Positions 1 to 8,900 of a stretch of DNA of 64,000 bases are shown here, one piece after another; positions within the stretch are counted from its first letter, which is position 1, and the number at the start of each line of letters is the position of its first letter. The position numbers and the translations under genes were made by a program. Origin of the DNA: Catenuloplanes niger (GTDB lineage Bacteria; Actinomycetota; Actinomycetes; Mycobacteriales; Micromonosporaceae). The stretch spans positions 6,085,001 through 6,149,000 of the forward strand of contig NZ_JAVDYC010000001.1 of assembly GCF_031458255.1 (NCBI RefSeq), written 5' to 3'. The notes below the pieces were generated by a model. That model ran no database searches. It saw only the letters and a list, made by a program, of their open reading frames with translations, and was not told where the DNA came from.

Positions 1-241
1 CGGTGCGCTGCGCGCGCTGCGCGAGGCCGGCCGGCGCGTGCCCGCCGACGTGGCCGTGGTCGGCTTCGAGGACTCGCCGATCGCGCGCCAGGCCGACCCG
101 CCGCTCACCACCGTCTACCAGCCGGTCGAGGAGATGGGCCGGCAGATGGCCCGGCTGCTGGTCGCGCGCATCCGCCGGGAACCGATGGAGCGGCCCTACG
201 TGCTGCTCGACACGCACATGGTTCCGCGGGCCTCGGCGTAA
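1..241 (+). CDS. LacI-family transcriptional regulator, C-terminal end (partial)
   Basis: The frame is open from the left window edge to a TAA at 239-241, so only about 79 C-terminal residues are visible. They include the stretch VAVVGFEDSPIARQADPPLT followed by VYQPVEEMGRQMARLL. This is the typical end of the sugar-binding (periplasmic-binding-protein-like) domain of LacI/GalR regulators: a 'VVGFDD' strand, then a 'T-V-x-Q-P' strand and the last helix. The N-terminal helix-turn-helix lies outside the window. The target operon and ligand cannot be inferred. Confidence 0.8.
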   Translation, partial: GALRALREAGRRVPADVAVVGFEDSPIARQADPPLTTVYQPVEEMGRQMARLLVARIRREPMERPYVLLDTHMVPRASA

Positions 242-364
242 CCGGTCTCAGCTGCATTTTTATGCACGGACACGGGTAGGCAACGACCGCGAAACGGACA
301 CCGCGCACACTGGTCCCGTCAGCCAGTGTTCCACTGCTGTTCGCCGGTGCCGAGGGGAGCGTCA

Positions 365-1078
365 ATGTTGCTGCGGGTACGGGTCACGCTTCCGGACCGC
401 CCTGGGGCGCTGGGCCAGGTGGCGCGCACGCTGGGCGTCGCCGGTGCCGACATCGTCCAGGTCGTGGTGCTGGAGCGGCTCGGTGGCCGCGCCGTCGACG
501 ACTTCACCGTGGTCTGGCCGGGCGCCGCGCGCGTCGAGCGCCTGATGGCCGGGCTGGCCGCGATCCCCGGCGTGCAGGTCGACGGCGTCTGGCGGGCGAT
601 CGGCGCCCCGGTCGCCGGCGGGCACGACGCGGAGCTGCTCGCCCAGGTCGCGGCGAACCCGTCGGACGGCCTCGCCACGCTGGTCGACGCCGTCCCCGGC
701 CTGCTGGCGGCGGACTGGGCCGCGGCCGCGATGGTGCCGGCCGACTGGGCGTCCCGGGCCGCCGCACCCCGCACCGAGGACGAGGCCGGCCGCGAGCCGG
801 ACGTCGCCTATGCCAGCTGGCGTGCGCCGGAGCCGCCGCGCCTGCCCGAGGTCACACCGCTGCGGGCCCGGTCGCTGACCGGCCCGGACGGCACCCGTTA
901 CGCCGTGGCGCCGTTCGGCCGCGCCGGGCTGGTGCTGGTGGTGGCGCGCACGGACGGCGACAACCTGTCCGCCGCGTCGTTCCACGTCACCGAGGTCGAC
1001 CGGATCTCGCAGCTGGTCCGCGCGGCCGCCGTGATCCTCGGCGACCGCCTCGACCTGATCACCCCGCAGACGGTTTAG
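365..1078 (+). CDS. ACT-domain protein
   Basis: Encodes 237 residues. The ATG at 365 was preferred over an upstream in-frame start because GGGGAG sits a few bases before it. Residues 1-70 form an ACT-type ligand-binding fold (LLRVRVTLPDRPGALGQVAR, then DIVQVVVLER and AVDDFTVVWPG), which in other proteins binds amino acids. The rest, ending in FHVTEVDRISQLVRAAAVIL, has no recognisable catalytic motif. It is clearly paralogous in its first half to the ACT-GNAT protein at 12223-13221: both have 'DRPG', 'AVDDF' and a similar spacing. The two genes flank the ESX island. A small-molecule-sensing regulatory role is inference. Confidence 0.75.
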   Translation: MLLRVRVTLPDRPGALGQVARTLGVAGADIVQVVVLERLGGRAVDDFTVVWPGAARVERLMAGLAAIPGVQVDGVWRAIGAPVAGGHDAELLAQVAANPSDGLATLVDAVPGLLAADWAAAAMVPADWASRAAAPRTEDEAGREPDVAYASWRAPEPPRLPEVTPLRARSLTGPDGTRYAVAPFGRAGLVLVVARTDGDNLSAASFHVTEVDRISQLVRAAAVILGDRLDLITPQTV

Positions 1079-1167
1079 CGCCTGCTTCAACGGAGAGCCC
1101 CGGAGCGGGGCGCGGTCCGCGTGTCGTCCGGGCCTCGCCGCAACCGGCCGGGCCCCGGGAGCCGCCC

Positions 1168-1275
1168 GGTGGGTTTCCGCCACGGCGGAACCGGCAGGGA
1201 GGAGCGCCGGCGACGACCGGTGCCCGCGGGAGCACTCGGAACGCGCCCACGCCGGAAGCGGGAAAATCGGTTCTT
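1168..1275 (+). repeat. Dispersed short repeat, copy 1
   Basis: Non-coding sequence after the ACT gene. It carries blocks found again at 13374-13481 (same strand) and, inverted, at 5791-5870: GGCAGGGAGG, then CGACCGGTGCCCGCGGGAGC, then GGAAGCGGGAAAATCG in the two same-strand copies. The flanks differ, so this looks like a mobile or REP-like short element rather than a duplicated gene end. Confidence 0.6.
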
Positions 1276-1306
1276 GCGATCATGCGAACCTCTCCGGAGA
1301 GACGTC

Positions 1307-1630
1307 TCAGGAGAACGGTGACGACCGCGGGACCGGCAGGGGCGTGAGGCCGTGTTGCGCCGCGTAGATGTTGAGCCACTGCTCCAGGGGCGGCGCGGAG
1401 TTGGCGATCCAGACGTCGCTGCCGTCCTTGAGCACGATGACCGGGCCGGCCGGCACCATGTCGGTGAAGGCGTTCGTCCGCAGATAGCGTGCGGAGTTGT
1501 AGGAGAACGCCCACGCCCACGGGAACTCGCGCGGCGACTCCGGGTCGGTGAGCACCAGCGGCGTGTCCGGGTCCTCGATCTCGCGGACCCGGGCCTCGGC
1601 GAGCGCGCGGGCCTGGCTGATGTCGATCAT
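1307..1630 (-). CDS. Imm35/YrhB-like immunity protein
   Basis: Encodes 107 residues. The ATG at 1630 is preceded by GAGGAG at ideal spacing. The sequence MIDISQARALAEARVREIE, then PLVLTD, FPWAWAFSYNSARYL, GPVIVLKDGSDVWIANSAPP and LEQWLNIY follows the pattern of the Imm35 family (YrhB-like): an N-terminal helix, a W-containing strand, then a 'G-x-V-x-x-x-x-S/A-x-x-P' strand pair. The gene starts 13 bp after the stop of the papain-fold toxin gene on the same strand, the usual arrangement of a polymorphic toxin and its antidote. It probably acts in the cytoplasm by binding the C-terminal toxin domain. Pairing with this toxin is inferred from position. Confidence 0.7.
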   Translation of the reverse strand: MIDISQARALAEARVREIEDPDTPLVLTDPESPREFPWAWAFSYNSARYLRTNAFTDMVPAGPVIVLKDGSDVWIANSAPPLEQWLNIYAAQHGLTPLPVPRSSPFS

Positions 1631-1643
1631 CGGTTGCTCCTCG

Positions 1644-4373
1644 TCACGGGATACGGGTGAACCAGAGCTCACTGCCGGGGCTGGTCAGCGGCGGCAGGTA
1701 TCCCAGTCTGCCGGTCTGCCCGTCGACGAACATGATCCGCCCGTCCCGGTTCCACACGTTCATGACGTGGCCGTCGGTGGTGCCGCCGATCTTGTAACCG
1801 ATGATGCCGACCGTGCCGTTCGGCGCGGCCGCCATGTCCGCCACCACCTGGCCGTAGTCCGCGCCCGGCACCTGGTGGAACGCCATGCCGGGGTAGTTCG
1901 CCTCGATGGTGGACAGCGGCCGGGTGGCCGGGATCTTGTGCGCCACGGTGACGGTGTCGTGCTTGATGTAGTCGTCCACCCGCTGCACGCAGATCGTGCA
2001 GTTGACGTCCGACGGCATCTTGTTGACGTTGATCTGGTCGAGTTTCGGCAGGTTCCGCTCGACCACCGTGCCGAGGTCGCCGGGCATGCCGTACGGGGAG
2101 CCCTCGTGCAGCACCTTGACGTTGCCGACGTTCTCCCCGAGCGCGTCCAGCATCTGGTGGTTCAGCTGCGTGTTCGCGGTGTCGAACTGGAGGTTCAGGT
2201 CCTTGGTGAACGCGTTGATCTCGGCCAGTTCCGTGGCCTGGTGCGTCTGGAGGCTGTTCGCGAGATCCAGGTTCTTGGTGATGTCGGCCTGGGCCTCCGC
2301 GGCCCTGATGTCGGCGAGCCGGGTGTTCTCGATCCCCGCGGTCAGGTTCTGGACGTCGAGGTCGCGCTGCGCCTCGAGGTTCTTGGTGAGCGCGGCGACG
2401 TCGGCCGTGACACCGTCCACGGACGCCTTCTCGGCCAGCCTGATCTCGTCCATCCGCTGGACGTCCAGCTCCTTGAGCGCGGCGGCCTGGTCGCCGGCCA
2501 GCCTCGTGGCGGTGTCCGTCCGCAGCGTGCCGAGGTCCGTGGCCAGGTCGGCCTGGAGGTTCGCCTTCTCCGTGGTGAGCCGGCCGTACTCCAGGTCGAG
2601 GTGTCGCATCGCGTCGCCGTAGACCGCCTCGAAGCGCGCCGGGTCGGCCTGCGCGGCGGGCGACTGCGCGACCGTCTTGATCTCGTCGGCCTGGTCGGTG
2701 ATCCGTTTGAGGTCCGCGTCGACCGCGTCGATCCGCCCGGCGAACGAGTGCTGGACCGCCAGTTCGTCCGCGGCGAGCTTGACGTCGGAGGCGGTCCTGA
2801 GCTCGTCCGGCCTCGTGGTGCGCAGCTCGTCGAACCGCATGTCGATGTCGTTCTTCGCGATGCTCAGGTCCGCGGCCGCGTCGACCTTCACCCGGTCGGA
2901 CCGTGCGGTGAGCTCGGTCCTGAAGTCGTTCTCGATCCGCAGCTTCTCCGCGTTCAGCTTCGCCGCGGCGTCACTGTCGATCCTGTTGACGGTGAGCTGG
3001 AGGTCGGCCTTGGCGGCCTGCTCGATCCGCAGCGCGTCCGCGTTGATCCGGTTGGCGACGTCATTCCTGATCGCCTGGACGTGTGTGGTCTCGGTCCGGT
3101 GCTTCACCGCGGCGAGGTCGTCGAAGTGCTGCTTGAACGTCTTGCCGGGGGTGACCGTGACCGGCGGCAGCGTCGGCACCGGCAGCGCGCCGAAGCGGGT
3201 CCCACCGCCCTTGGCGAGCCCGGCCGGGAGGTAGTCGCCGACCCTGCCGGTGTCGATCGCGCCGGTCACGACCCGGTTGACGTTCGTGAGCCCGGCCAGC
3301 GCCGCGGCCGAGCCGTCGCCGAGCGCCTTGACGACGGTCAGCGCGCCGGAGCCGGCCGCCTTGACGATGCCGGCCATCTCCGTGGCCATGGTCTTCATGC
3401 CGTGCAGCGCGGCCTTGCCGATCTCCTTCAGCCCGCCGGTCCGGTGGAGCGCGGACAGCTTCGAGACGCTGGTCAGGCCCTTCACGCCGGGGATGACGCC
3501 GAGGATGCCGAAGACCAGGTCCATGACCGAGCCCTTGCCCTGGCTGAAGTCGACGATCGCTTTGATCAGCAGGATCGCGCCGGCCGCGAGCGCGATCCAG
3601 GCGAGCGGTCCTCCGATGATCATGCCGATGATGCCGGCGACCAGGGCGACCCACTGCGCGACCTCGCAGATGATGTTCCAGATCTCCTTGAACGCGTCGC
3701 CGAGCTTCTGCCAGAAGTTGCGCGGCTGGATGCCCGCGTCGGAGGCGTCCTCGATCTGCCGCACGCAGGCACGCGACGCGTCGTCACGCATCTGCTTGGC
3801 CTGCGCGGCGAGCTGCTTGGCCAGGTCCAGCTCGCCCTGCGCGCCGGTCACCTGGCTCTGTGCCGCGTCCCGCCTGGCCCGGGCGGCGGACGCGTCCCGT
3901 ACCGCGGCCTTGACCTGGTCCGGGTCCGGTGCGACGGTCTCCGCCCGGGCGGCCTCGGCCGCCTTCGACGCGCCGGTGAAGTCCGCCTCCGCGACGGACA
4001 GCGCGCCGGTCAGCGACGCGACCTTCTCGGCCGCGACCCGGCCGTCGGCCAGCGCCCGGCCGGCCTGTGCCTGGGCCCGTTCCAGCGAGGGCGCGAAGGC
4101 GTCCAGCGCGTCGCCGGTCATCAGGTGCGACCGGTAGAGCTTGTTGACCTGGTGGGGGAAGTCGCCGAACTGCTCGCGGAACGCGTCACCGGACTTGCCG
4201 ACCCAGGCCAGCAGCGCGCCGTCGCCCTGCAGCGACTCCACCGCGAGCCGGGCCCGGTTCGCGGTCTCCGCGAAGTCGTGGAACCGGGACGCGAGCTGCC
4301 GCACCCGCGCCGGATCGCCGGGTGTGGGGTCACCGTCCATGTCCAGGACGTGCCAGTCGGTCGGCCGTGTCAT
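1644..4373 (-). CDS. T7SS-type polymorphic toxin with C-terminal papain-fold (Tox-PL) domain
   Basis: Encodes 909 residues from the ATG at 4373, which follows GGGGAGCGG; the frame is open further upstream but without a ribosome site. Residues 1-130 are helical and WXG/LXG-like (DPARVRQLASRFHDFAETAN), as in ESX substrates. A hydrophobic hairpin lies at about 240-275. Residues about 400-770 are a long coiled coil of repeated 'DLDVQN/ADI/AELAE'-type helices. The C-terminus shows a papain-like fold: NCTICVQRVD (nucleophile Cys near 791), GHVMNVWNRDG (His near 867) and FVDGQTG (Asp/Gln near 882). This matches the Tox-PL family, predicted to be glutamine deamidases or proteases. It lies divergent from the WXG100 genes and has an Imm35-like gene downstream. 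Export by the ESX system and a role in competition are inferred. Confidence 0.8.
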   Translation of the reverse strand: MTRPTDWHVLDMDGDPTPGDPARVRQLASRFHDFAETANRARLAVESLQGDGALLAWVGKSGDAFREQFGDFPHQVNKLYRSHLMTGDALDAFAPSLERAQAQAGRALADGRVAAEKVASLTGALSVAEADFTGASKAAEAARAETVAPDPDQVKAAVRDASAARARRDAAQSQVTGAQGELDLAKQLAAQAKQMRDDASRACVRQIEDASDAGIQPRNFWQKLGDAFKEIWNIICEVAQWVALVAGIIGMIIGGPLAWIALAAGAILLIKAIVDFSQGKGSVMDLVFGILGVIPGVKGLTSVSKLSALHRTGGLKEIGKAALHGMKTMATEMAGIVKAAGSGALTVVKALGDGSAAALAGLTNVNRVVTGAIDTGRVGDYLPAGLAKGGGTRFGALPVPTLPPVTVTPGKTFKQHFDDLAAVKHRTETTHVQAIRNDVANRINADALRIEQAAKADLQLTVNRIDSDAAAKLNAEKLRIENDFRTELTARSDRVKVDAAADLSIAKNDIDMRFDELRTTRPDELRTASDVKLAADELAVQHSFAGRIDAVDADLKRITDQADEIKTVAQSPAAQADPARFEAVYGDAMRHLDLEYGRLTTEKANLQADLATDLGTLRTDTATRLAGDQAAALKELDVQRMDEIRLAEKASVDGVTADVAALTKNLEAQRDLDVQNLTAGIENTRLADIRAAEAQADITKNLDLANSLQTHQATELAEINAFTKDLNLQFDTANTQLNHQMLDALGENVGNVKVLHEGSPYGMPGDLGTVVERNLPKLDQINVNKMPSDVNCTICVQRVDDYIKHDTVTVAHKIPATRPLSTIEANYPGMAFHQVPGADYGQVVADMAAAPNGTVGIIGYKIGGTTDGHVMNVWNRDGRIMFVDGQTGRLGYLPPLTSPGSELWFTRIP

Positions 4374-4418
4374 CCGCTCCCCAGGTCCGGTGGTGACTGT
4401 ACGTATAGTGGGGCGCCA

Positions 4419-4438
4419 ACGGTACCTTCGGGTACCGT
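4419..4438. promoter_or_regulatory. UUCG-tetraloop hairpin in divergent ESX promoter region
   Basis: A perfect 8-bp inverted repeat (ACGGTACC / GGTACCGT) closes a TTCG loop, giving the very stable cUUCGg tetraloop in plus-strand RNA. It lies between the divergently transcribed toxin (start 4373) and WXG100 (start 4519) genes. It could sit in the 5' leader of the WXG100 operon or act as a DNA palindrome for a regulator. The sequence cannot decide which. Confidence 0.45.
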
Positions 4439-4518
4439 CAGGGTCAACGTTGAGGGTGATCTTGCGCGCGCCGAGTAGGCTGCCCATCGGCCAGTGACAT
4501 GGACAGAGACGGATATCT

Positions 4519-4818
4519 ATGGCATCCGACCGTTTGACAGTCAATCTGGACGGATTGACGGACTTCGCCAATCAGCTGGAGACGATCCGCAGCGGCATGG
4601 ACTCCGCACGTTCGTGGATGAATGAGTTCTCCGGCGAGCTCGGCGGGCCCGACGTCGACGACGCCATAAGTAACTTTGAGTCACATTGGCGCGACGGCCG
4701 TGGCCGGGTCGACAAGAACTGCGAGCAACTGATCGCGATGGCGAACCAGGCCGTCGAGGCGATCCGCAAGGCCGACAACGACCTCCGCGACCAGCTGCGC
4801 ACCGACGGCGAGGCCTGA
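4519..4818 (+). CDS. WXG100/ESAT-6-like small secreted protein
   Basis: Encodes 99 residues, all helical. The N-terminal helix is LTDFANQLETIRSGMDSARSWMNEF. The turn region reads GELGGPDVDDAISNFESHWRDG, where a canonical W-x-G is replaced by a G-G-P-D turn followed by a tryptophan in the second helix. The C-terminal helix ends in ANQAVEAIRKADNDLR, with a general 'Y/ExxxD'-like spacing. This size and hairpin plan fit ESX substrates. It overlaps the next gene by one base (TGATG) and heads a three-gene plus-strand operon with a second WXG100 protein, so the two may form a heterodimer. Confidence 0.7.
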   Translation: MASDRLTVNLDGLTDFANQLETIRSGMDSARSWMNEFSGELGGPDVDDAISNFESHWRDGRGRVDKNCEQLIAMANQAVEAIRKADNDLRDQLRTDGEA

Positions 4819-5420
4819 TGGCCGCCGCCGGCTTCGCCATCACGATCCCGGACTCGTGGTTCGAGATCGAACTGCACCCGGACGCCCGTAACGCGGCCAT
4901 CGGCGCGCTGGTCGAGGAGCGCCTCCGGGCGGTGCCGGAGCTGCGCGAACACCGTGCCGCGCTGGCCAAGGCGCTGCGCGAGACGGCCCGCCGCGCGTAC
5001 GACAGCGGGGCCCGGTTCTGCGGCACGCTGGTCGCCGGCCTCGGCGGCGCGGTGATGACCGCGACCGTGACCGTGACGATCGTGGACGCGCCCGGCGAGG
5101 ACGCCGCGGTCGCGCAGTACCTGACGGCCGTGCCCAGGCGCGGGCCGGACTCGATCTGGCGGCAGGTCGAGTCCACCGAACTGCCCGGCGCCGGCCGGGT
5201 GCCGCGCACGCGCGGCGTCGACGACGTGACGCTGCCGGACGGCGCCGGCTGGATCCGGTCGCTGGTCCTGCAGACGTTCGTGCCGTTCCCGGGGCCGAAT
5301 CCGGCCCGGGTCGCACTCATCACCGGCAGTTCCCCGTTGCTGGCGCTGGAGTCGGAGCTGTTCGACGTCTTCGACGCCATCACCGGCACGTTCCGATTCA
5401 TCACCGACCAGGAGGCATGA
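4818..5420 (+). CDS. Hypothetical protein in ESX operon
   Basis: Encodes 200 residues, starting at the ATG that overlaps the previous stop (TGATG), which implies translational coupling. It opens with FAITIPDSWFEIELHPDARN, then an alpha-helical stretch (LREHRAALAKALRETARRAYDSGARF) and strands such as MTATVTVTIVD and RSLVLQTFVPFPG. There is no signal peptide, transmembrane helix or recognised motif. Its fixed place between two WXG100 genes suggests an ESX accessory or chaperone role, comparable in position to EspG-like proteins, but no sequence likeness to EspG is evident by eye. Confidence 0.65.
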   Translation: MAAAGFAITIPDSWFEIELHPDARNAAIGALVEERLRAVPELREHRAALAKALRETARRAYDSGARFCGTLVAGLGGAVMTATVTVTIVDAPGEDAAVAQYLTAVPRRGPDSIWRQVESTELPGAGRVPRTRGVDDVTLPDGAGWIRSLVLQTFVPFPGPNPARVALITGSSPLLALESELFDVFDAITGTFRFITDQEA

Positions 5421-5421
5421 G

Positions 5422-5718
5422 ATGGCGAACGTCAATGTGACGTACCAGGAGATGCGTGACGCGGCCAACCGGCTCACGCGCGGCAAGGAGGAGATCTTCA
5501 GCAAGCTCACCGAGCTGCAGAACATGGTGAACAACCTGGTCAACGGCGGTTACGTGACGGACGCCTCCTCCAAGCAGTTCGACGAGTCGTACCGCGAGTT
5601 CAACGACGGCGCGCAGAAGATGGCCGAGGGCCTCGAGGGCATGGGCAAGTACCTGACCGCGGCGGCCGACACGTTCCAGCAGGCCGACGACGAGCTGGCG
5701 AAGGCACTGCGCAAGTAG
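5422..5718 (+). CDS. WXG100-family protein (ESAT-6-like)
   Basis: Encodes 98 residues, preceded by an AGGAGG-type site inside the end of the upstream gene. It has two amphipathic helices, VTYQEMRDAANRLTRGKEEI and FNDGAQKMAEGLEGMGKYLT, joined by a turn NLVNGGYVTDASSKQF in which the W-x-G is replaced by G-G-Y. The C-terminal part (YLTAAADTFQQADDELAKAL) carries a YxxxD-type secretion signal layout. Helical hairpin proteins of this kind are exported as dimers by EccC-type ATPases; such an ATPase is encoded convergently just downstream. Confidence 0.85.
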   Translation: MANVNVTYQEMRDAANRLTRGKEEIFSKLTELQNMVNNLVNGGYVTDASSKQFDESYREFNDGAQKMAEGLEGMGKYLTAAADTFQQADDELAKALRK

Positions 5719-5735
5719 GGGTTTGCAACGGGGGA

Positions 5736-5759
5736 GGGGCGGCCGGCGACGGTCGCCCC
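5736..5759. terminator. Rho-independent terminator after the WXG100 operon
   Basis: A 9-bp stem (GGGGCGGCC / GGTCGCCCC, one G-U pair) with a 6-nt loop is followed by TTGTTGTTT. It lies 18 bp after the stop of the last plus-strand gene. It separates that operon from the convergent ATPase gene. Confidence 0.7.
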
Positions 5760-5790
5760 TTGTTGTTTCACGGACCGAGGCGCAACCCAT

Positions 5791-5870
5791 GATCTGCCCG
5801 CTCCCGGCGGGTCGGCTCCCGCACGCTCCCGCGGGCACCGGTCGGCCGCGGGCGGCCTCCCTGCGGGATC
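5791..5870 (-). repeat. Dispersed short repeat, copy 2 (inverted)
   Basis: Read on the minus strand it gives CAGGGAGG, CGACCGGTGCCCGCGGGAGC and GGGAGCGGGCAGATC in the same order as copies 1 and 3. It lies in the convergent gap between the WXG100 operon and the EssC/EccC-type gene, about 40 bp past the latter's stop. Confidence 0.55.
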
Positions 5871-5910
5871 CGAGGCCGCCCGGTCAACACCCCGGACGCC
5901 GGTCAGGCCC

Positions 5911-8900
5911 TCACTCCGGGACCTGGACCGTGATCGGCTCGCCGTCGCCGAGGTGCAGGAGCGCGCGGCCGGGCCGGACCGGCTGGCCGACCGAGGTCCG
6001 CTGGAGGCGCAGGCCGACCAGGTCACCGTCGGTGCGGCTCTGCGGGGAGAGCAGCGCGCCGCGGCGGCTGCGGCGGGCGTCGACCAGCCAGCCGCTGAAT
6101 CCGACGCTCAGATCCTCCGGGTCACCCGCGTAGACCAGCGCGAGCTGCCGGGCCTCGCCGTTGCGGATCACGTCGCGCAGCTCGGCCGAGGCGGCCGCGT
6201 CGCGCAGCGCGGCGGCGTCGTCGACGACCAGCAGCGCGCGGCCGGTCACCCGCGCCAGCGCGGCGGTCAGCTCCTCGGACGTGACGTCGGTACCGGTGAA
6301 CACGGCCAGCATGCCGGGGCGGCCGGCCAGGTCACGGACCGGCGACGTGCGCGGCGCCAGCGCGATCACCTGCTGGCCGGAGTCCAGGGCGGACCGGGCC
6401 ATCGCGACCAGCATCGTGCTGCGCCCGGACCGCGCCGGGCCGCCGACCGCGAACGACGGCACGCCGGACGCGAGGTCCGGGCCGTAGGCCGACAGTTCCT
6501 CGCCGCCGACGCCGGCCAGCACCCAGCCGGCCCCCGCGCCGGCCCTCGGCAGCCGCACGGCCTGGTCGTACCCGATCCGGTGCGGCACCTCGCCCAGCCG
6601 GAACGCGCGCCGTGACTGCGGGACGTCCGCGTCCCGGTCCGCCGCGCGCCGGCCGATCTCGGTCAGCGCGGCCGCCTGGGCCGCGCCGCTCGGGTCCGCG
6701 GTCAGCAGCGCCACCTGCACCTCGACGCCGGTCTCGGCGCGGAACGCACGGCCCGGCGCGGTGTCCTCCGGCAGGTTGCGCGGATGCAGGCCGATCATGG
6801 CGAGGTCGCCGCGGTCGGCGAGCCGGAAGGCCAGCTTGTCCTCCGTGAGCGTGGCGATCCGGCCGCTCAGCACGGACCGGTCACCGGTGATCACCACGTG
6901 CACGCCGACGCTCGCGCCCTCGCGCAGGAACGTGAAGACCTGGTCGGCGAGCGTGCCCGCGTCCAGCTCGCCGAGCGAGGTGAGGAAGCCCTCCCAGCGG
7001 TCCAGCAGCAGCACGATGTGGGACAGCGGGTCGGCCGCGGCCCGGCGCTGCTCGGTGACGTCCGCGAAGCCGCCCGCGGCCAGCACGGCCTGGCGGCGGC
7101 GGATCTCCTCGCCGAGCCGGCCGATCAGCCGGACCGCGCGTTCCACCTCGGTGCGCTGCACGACCGCGCCGGTGTGCGGCAGGTTCGCCAGCGGCAGCAG
7201 CGCGCCGTTGCCGCAGTCCAGGCCGTAGAGGTGCACGTCGGCCGAGGAGTGCGTGCGGGCCAGCGCGCCGGCGATCGTGCGCAGCAGCTGCGACCGGCCG
7301 GTCCGCGGCGCGCCGGCCACGATCAGGTGGCCGAACGTCTCCAGTCGCAGCGCCGCGGTCCGCTGCCGCTGCTGCTTGGGCAGGTCCTCGACGCCGTACG
7401 GCACCGCGCCCGGCTCCGCGGCCAGCGTCTCCAGCAGCACCGACCCCGGCAGCGGCGGCAGCCACGGGCTGGGCTGCGCCGGCACCCCGGCCAGGCGCGC
7501 CGCGTCCCGCAGCGCCTCGACCAGCACCTGCAGGTCGGTGACCTCGTCCTGCACCACGGCGGTCCGGGCGGCCGGCGTGGTCTCGATCGGCCGGGCCAGA
7601 TCGGCCCAGTCCAGCACGCGCATCTCCGGCGGCGCGACCGGGCGCGCCGCCGCGCCGTCCGTGCCGGGGCGGCGCCCACCGACCCGCCCGGCCTGGAACG
7701 GCACCAGCGAGGCGTGGCCGAGCCGCACGTACGCCCGGCCCGGTGTGCTCTTCGCGATCCGGGCCGCGTCCGGCGCGTTCAGCACGTCCTGGCTCTCGGC
7801 CGCGTCGGTGACCCGCAGCGCGATCCGCAGGTTCGTGTTCGCCCGGATCTCCGGTGACACCACGCCGCTCGGCCGCTGCGTGGCCAGCAGCAGGTGGATG
7901 CCGAGCGACCGGCCCCGCTGCGCCACGTTGACCAGGCCGGTGACGAAGTCGGGCAGCTCGCGCGCCATCGACGCGAACTCGTCGATCACGATCAGCAGCC
8001 GGGGGAGTACGCCGCCGACGCGCGTGTAGTCCTCGATGTCCTTGGCGCCGGCCGCGGCCAGGATGTGCTCCCGGCGGCGCAGCTCCGCGGAGAGCGACTC
8101 CAGCGCGCGCCGGACCAGGTGCTCGTCCAGGTCGGTGACCATGCCGACGGTGTGCGGCAGCCGCACGCAGTCGCCGAACGCGCTGCCGCCCTTGTAGTCG
8201 ACCAGCACGAACGTCATCGCGTCCGGCCGGTTCGCGACCGCCAGCGACGCCACCACGGTCTGCAGCAACTCGGACTTGCCGGAGCCGGTGGTGCCGGCGA
8301 TCAGGCCGTGCGGGCCGTCCCGGCGCAGGTCGATCTCGAACGCGCCGTCGAACGACTCGCCGACCACGGCCGCGGTGCTCGCGCCGCGCAGCGCCCAGCG
8401 GGCCACGATGTCGTCCGCCCGCGGCGGGTCCAGCGAGAGCACGTCGAGCAGCCGGCTGGCGCCGGGCAGCGCCGCGTCCTCGTCGTCGTCGCTGACGTCG
8501 CGGACCGGCGCCAGCGGCCGGGCGACCGCGGCGCACCAGGCCGGGGAGACGAAGTCCGGCCGGACGCCGGACAGCTCCTCCGCGCCGGTCCGCAGGATCC
8601 GCAGCGTGGCGCCCTCGACCACGGCCACGGCCTGGCACTCGGCCGGGAGCAGCCGCTCGTCCGCGTCCAGGCAGATCGCGTAGACGCCGACCGCCGGGCC
8701 CTCGCGGAGCAGCTGGATCACGCCGGGCAGCGAGCGCAGCCGCCGCGAGCCGTCCAGCACGACCAGCATGTCCGGCTCGCGGAAGCCGGCCTCGCCGGTC
8801 TCCTTGCGTACCACCAGCCGTGCCTCGATCAGCTCCAGCAGGCTCGCCACCCGGCGGCCGACCGACTCCGCGTCCAGGCCGATCAGCGCGGCCGGTGCGG

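Noticed and set aside
1548..4478. 976-residue plus-strand ORF opposite the toxin gene
   Set aside because: It is rich in Arg/Val/Gly/His repeats with no fold, and is antisense to a gene with recognisable domains and its own ribosome site.
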